NCBI GenBank assembly: GCA_023435855.1
Contig: JAEZLG010000243.1
Location: 1-8,474, forward strand
Direction: 5' to 3'
DNA length: 8,474 nt
DNA from: Bacillota bacterium
GTDB taxonomy: Bacteria; Bacillota; Clostridia; Christensenellales; CAG-138
In this document: positions 6,146 through 8,474 of the stretch, one piece after another
How the letters are laid out: every line of letters starts with the position of its first letter
How positions within the stretch are numbered: position 1 is the stretch's first letter
Translations under genes and position numbers: made by a program
The notes under the pieces: generated by a model
Database searches by the model: none
What the model was told of the DNA's origin: nothing
Seen by the model: the letters and a program-made list of their open reading frames with translations, nothing else

Positions 6146-6170
6146 GACCGGGCATTTGCCCATAAATTCC

Positions 6171-6175
6171 GGAGG
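6171..6175 (+). promoter_or_regulatory. Ribosome binding site that sets the kinase start
   Basis: GGAGG, six bases before ATG at 6182. The same frame stays open back to an ATG at 6038, but that ATG lies in the terminator hairpin and upstream of the predicted promoter, so it cannot be used by this transcript. Confidence 0.85.
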
Positions 6176-6181
6176 AAGCCT

Positions 6182-8017
6182 ATGGTGTGGAAAAAGGGAG
6201 CATGCGTTTTAGTTCCACCTTTAATGGCTGTTTTCGTGCTTGCGTTTATGCTGCTGCTGAACGCCTTACTGCCTGCACCCAAAGCTGCAGGCGGAACGCT
6301 TGACCTTACATCATGGAGCGGAAAAAATGCATTTTCACTTGCGGGCGAATGGGAGTTTATCGACGGTGCGCTGCTAAATATCGGACAGATTGAAGCCGAT
6401 GCACCCGAGCGTATACTTGTAACAGTGCCCAGTGCTTGGAATGATCTCCATTCAGAAGAGCCTTTGCAGCAAAGCGGATACGGGCGGGCTACATACGTTT
6501 TACATGTCAAAGGTGCATTGCGCGGTGAGCGTTATGGCCTGCGTACACAGGTTGTGGGAGGCGGGTATCGGCTTTATGTGAAGGATACCCTTGCAGCACA
6601 GGGGGGTGCATTTTCAGACACTGAAATTGCTTCGGCGGGTAAGCATCGCCCGCAGCTCGCCTACTTTACAGCTCCGGACAGCAATTTCGATATTGTTTTG
6701 CAGGTAGAAAACCATATTTATGGGCTCGGGGGTATGTGGAGGCCCATTCTATTTGGAACTGAGCGGCAAATTATGGTGACGGATGCTCTCCTGCACGACA
6801 TAACAAATGCTTCTGTCACCTGTTTGTTGGCGGCAATTCTATTTTACGTCATCTTTTTTGCAGCACAGCGCGGCGAAAAGGATGCGCTTTTTATGCCGGC
6901 ACTTTGCGCTGCAGCGCTTTTGCGCGTCCTCCTCATCGGAGATGCCCCCCTTGGGACGCTGTTCCCTGCGATACAGCTAAAGTGGCTCACAAGGTTTAAC
7001 TATTTCAGCATGCCTCTCGCACAATTCTTGCTCCTGTATTTTGTATATCACTGCTACCCCGGCATCGTGCCACGCTATCAGGTAGCAATGGTTTTGGGCT
7101 ACATGGTCGCTGTATCTGCTCTGGTTTTTCTTTTGCCTCTCCCTATTATAATGCCCTTGTACGCGGTCATGAACGGCGTGCTCGTTGCTGTAATGGCAGC
7201 CGTAGTCATCCACCTTGCGCGTGCAGCGTATCAGGCGCGCGACGGTTCGCCGCTGATGCTTGGTGGGGTGTGTTTACTGCTTTCGCTGATACTTTACAAA
7301 ATGCTTGCGCCGGACGGAAGCGTTGCTACGTACTTTGTAAAAAGTTCCGCACCTGAATACCTGACGATGATTTTTGCGCAAATTGGCGTTACGGCTTTGC
7401 GCTACCGCAAAGCGCGCGAGACGGAAGTCGCCTACCTAAGAGGGCAGATCCGCCCGCATTTTATCAACAATGTGCTCACGGCTATCATTGCGATCTCTCG
7501 CGAAAAGCCCGATGATGCACGAGATCTCCTGGTAAATTTCAGCACATATCTACGCGGTTTCTACAGCATTGAGCATGCACAAACCATTACCGTTTCGCAG
7601 GAGATGGAGTATGTTTACGCTTATGCTGCTCTTGAACAGGCACGGTTTAATGGCTTTCCTCGCCTTACATGCGAAATTGCAGAGGAGCACGCTCTAATCC
7701 CGCCGCTTACGCTGCAGCCTCTTGTGGAAAACGCGTTTGTACATGGATTAAACCTGAAAAGGGAAGAAGGCATAGTTACGGTATATGTGTTACGCTCAAA
7801 AAACGGAAAGCTCCGCGCAGGTGTGCGTGACAACGGCGTTGGCATTGCCTGTTTAAAACCTGCAGGTCAGCAAGGCATCGCGCTGACGAATATCGACCGC
7901 CGCCTACAGAGCCTTTATAGAACCACGCTGGTGTTTTCAGTACCCGAGGGGGGCGGCTGCGAAGTGTATTTTGAAATCCCGCTGATGGAGAGTAAATATG
8001 AAGATCACTCTTGTTGA
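6182..8017 (+). CDS. LytS-type sensor histidine kinase with 7TM receptor region
   Basis: 611 residues from the ATG at 6182. One membrane span (about 7-29) leads to an extracytoplasmic domain (about 35-200, with FSLAGEWEF, VTVPSAWND and a jelly-roll-like pattern of the 7TM-DISM/sugar-binding type). About seven more spans follow (209-227, 232-250, 264-285, 300-320, 322-345, 355-375, 388-403). The cytoplasmic part is a His_kinase/HATPase pair: the phosphorylated histidine is His426 in QIRPHFINN (the usual form is QINPHFLFN), the N-box is LQPLVENAFVHGL (Asn517) and the G1 box is DNGVGI (550-555). The kinase should autophosphorylate on binding an outside ligand, possibly a carbohydrate or other small molecule, and pass phosphate to the regulator encoded by the overlapping next gene. 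The stop overlaps that gene by 20 bases. No second gene in the window suggests the ligand. Confidence 0.9.
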   Translation: MVWKKGACVLVPPLMAVFVLAFMLLLNALLPAPKAAGGTLDLTSWSGKNAFSLAGEWEFIDGALLNIGQIEADAPERILVTVPSAWNDLHSEEPLQQSGYGRATYVLHVKGALRGERYGLRTQVVGGGYRLYVKDTLAAQGGAFSDTEIASAGKHRPQLAYFTAPDSNFDIVLQVENHIYGLGGMWRPILFGTERQIMVTDALLHDITNASVTCLLAAILFYVIFFAAQRGEKDALFMPALCAAALLRVLLIGDAPLGTLFPAIQLKWLTRFNYFSMPLAQFLLLYFVYHCYPGIVPRYQVAMVLGYMVAVSALVFLLPLPIIMPLYAVMNGVLVAVMAAVVIHLARAAYQARDGSPLMLGGVCLLLSLILYKMLAPDGSVATYFVKSSAPEYLTMIFAQIGVTALRYRKARETEVAYLRGQIRPHFINNVLTAIIAISREKPDDARDLLVNFSTYLRGFYSIEHAQTITVSQEMEYVYAYAALEQARFNGFPRLTCEIAEEHALIPPLTLQPLVENAFVHGLNLKREEGIVTVYVLRSKNGKLRAGVRDNGVGIACLKPAGQQGIALTNIDRRLQSLYRTTLVFSVPEGGGCEVYFEIPLMESKYEDHSC

Positions 8018-8474
8018 CGACGAGCCGCTTTGCCTTAAGGAACTCCAATATTTACTCCAAAGCCACGCCGGGGTTGAAGTGATAAGCACGGATACGGATC
8101 CCGATAAAGCGCTTTCAACCATTGCTGAGAACCCCCCCGATGCGGTGTTTCTTGATATCGATATGCCCGGTATTGGCGGGGTTGAGTTAGCTCAGAAAAT
8201 GTTGGAACGAGTACCTCGTGTGCTTATTGTATTCGTAACCGCTTATCCCCAATTTGCGCTTGAAGCATATGCTGCGCACCCGCAGGATTTTTTGCTCAAA
8301 CCTGTAAGTCGGGAGAGGCTTGCATCCTGTATAGCGTATTTGGAAAAACAACTGGTGCGGCAGTATAGCACTGAAGCTTTAAAAATAAATTGCTTCGGCG
8401 GTTTTTTACTGGAAGCACCTATTCATATCAAATGGGAAACGCGGCGTGTACGTGAGCTTTTCTTATACCCTGTG
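7998..8474 (+). CDS. Response regulator with SARP/winged-helix-like output domain (3' end outside window)
   Basis: ATG at 7998, with GGAG (7987-7990) seven bases upstream, opens a frame that runs to the window edge without a stop (159 residues seen). Residues 1-120 are a receiver domain: acidic pocket Asp7-Asp8, phospho-acceptor Asp53 in FLDIDMPG, Thr81 in FVTAY and Lys101 in LLKP, so all key residues are present. From residue 128 the chain reads LKINCFGGFLLE, then IKWETRRVRELFLYPV. This is the start of the DNA-binding domain found in SARP/BTAD-type regulators of Clostridia, where the pattern is FGxFxV followed by WRTxKAxELF. It is therefore not a LytTR regulator, although the kinase is LytS-like. 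It overlaps the kinase gene by 20 bases, so the two are co-translated partners. The rest of the output domain is beyond the window. Confidence 0.9.
   Translation, partial: MKITLVDDEPLCLKELQYLLQSHAGVEVISTDTDPDKALSTIAENPPDAVFLDIDMPGIGGVELAQKMLERVPRVLIVFVTAYPQFALEAYAAHPQDFLLKPVSRERLASCIAYLEKQLVRQYSTEALKINCFGGFLLEAPIHIKWETRRVRELFLYPV

Noticed and set aside
6038..6181. N-terminal extension of the kinase by 48 residues
   Set aside because: It would start within the hypA terminator hairpin and upstream of the kinase promoter, lacks a ribosome binding site, and is not needed for the first membrane span.
1..8474. Mobile element, phage, CRISPR or defence system
   Set aside because: No transposase, integrase, regular repeat-spacer pattern, tRNA attachment site or defence-type gene was seen, and the base composition looks even by eye.

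Overview
The window looks like part of the chromosome of an anaerobic, low-to-mid GC Gram-positive bacterium (Bacillota, most likely a Clostridia-type gut or sediment anaerobe). The grounds are GGAGG-type ribosome binding sites at most genes, a large oxygen-sensitive iron-sulfur flavoprotein, hydrogenase-type nickel maturation proteins, and a 7TM/LytS-type sensor kinase paired with a response regulator of a kind common in Clostridia. This taxonomic reading is inference. There are no RNA genes, CRISPR arrays, insertion sequences or phage genes that I can support.

Layout. (1) Positions 1-242 hold the C-terminal 79 codons of a GNAT acetyltransferase whose start lies outside the window. (2) A bidirectional terminator (309-357) separates it from a convergent FadR-type GntR regulator on the minus strand (383-1090). 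(3) The gap 1091-1295 is a divergent control region. Each direction has an extended -10 promoter, followed at nearly the same distance by a copy of the inverted repeat TGGT-N3-ACCA. This suggests that the GntR protein controls both its own gene and the operon that follows. (4) The operon (1296-6006) encodes a multi-pass membrane protein of unknown function (DUF5692-like), HypB, a 910-residue fusion of an Fe-S module with a GltD/NfnB-like NAD(P)H:FAD oxidoreductase, and HypA. It ends at a hairpin terminator (6025-6059). (5) A second transcription unit, with its own extended -10 promoter, encodes a 7TM-type LytS-family histidine kinase (6182-8017). It overlaps by 20 bases a response regulator (7998 to the window end) that carries the start of a SARP/winged-helix-like output domain.

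How the genes may work together. HypA and HypB normally deliver nickel to [NiFe]-hydrogenase. Here they flank an Fe-S flavoprotein and follow a membrane protein, with no hydrogenase subunit and no hypCDEF in view. The operon may be a regulated nickel-linked redox unit serving an enzyme encoded elsewhere, or a system not built around hydrogenase. The window cannot decide between these. The two-component pair is probably a separate unit.

Start sites were revised for three genes (GntR regulator, membrane protein, kinase). In each, a strong Shine-Dalgarno sequence lies 6 bases before an internal ATG.
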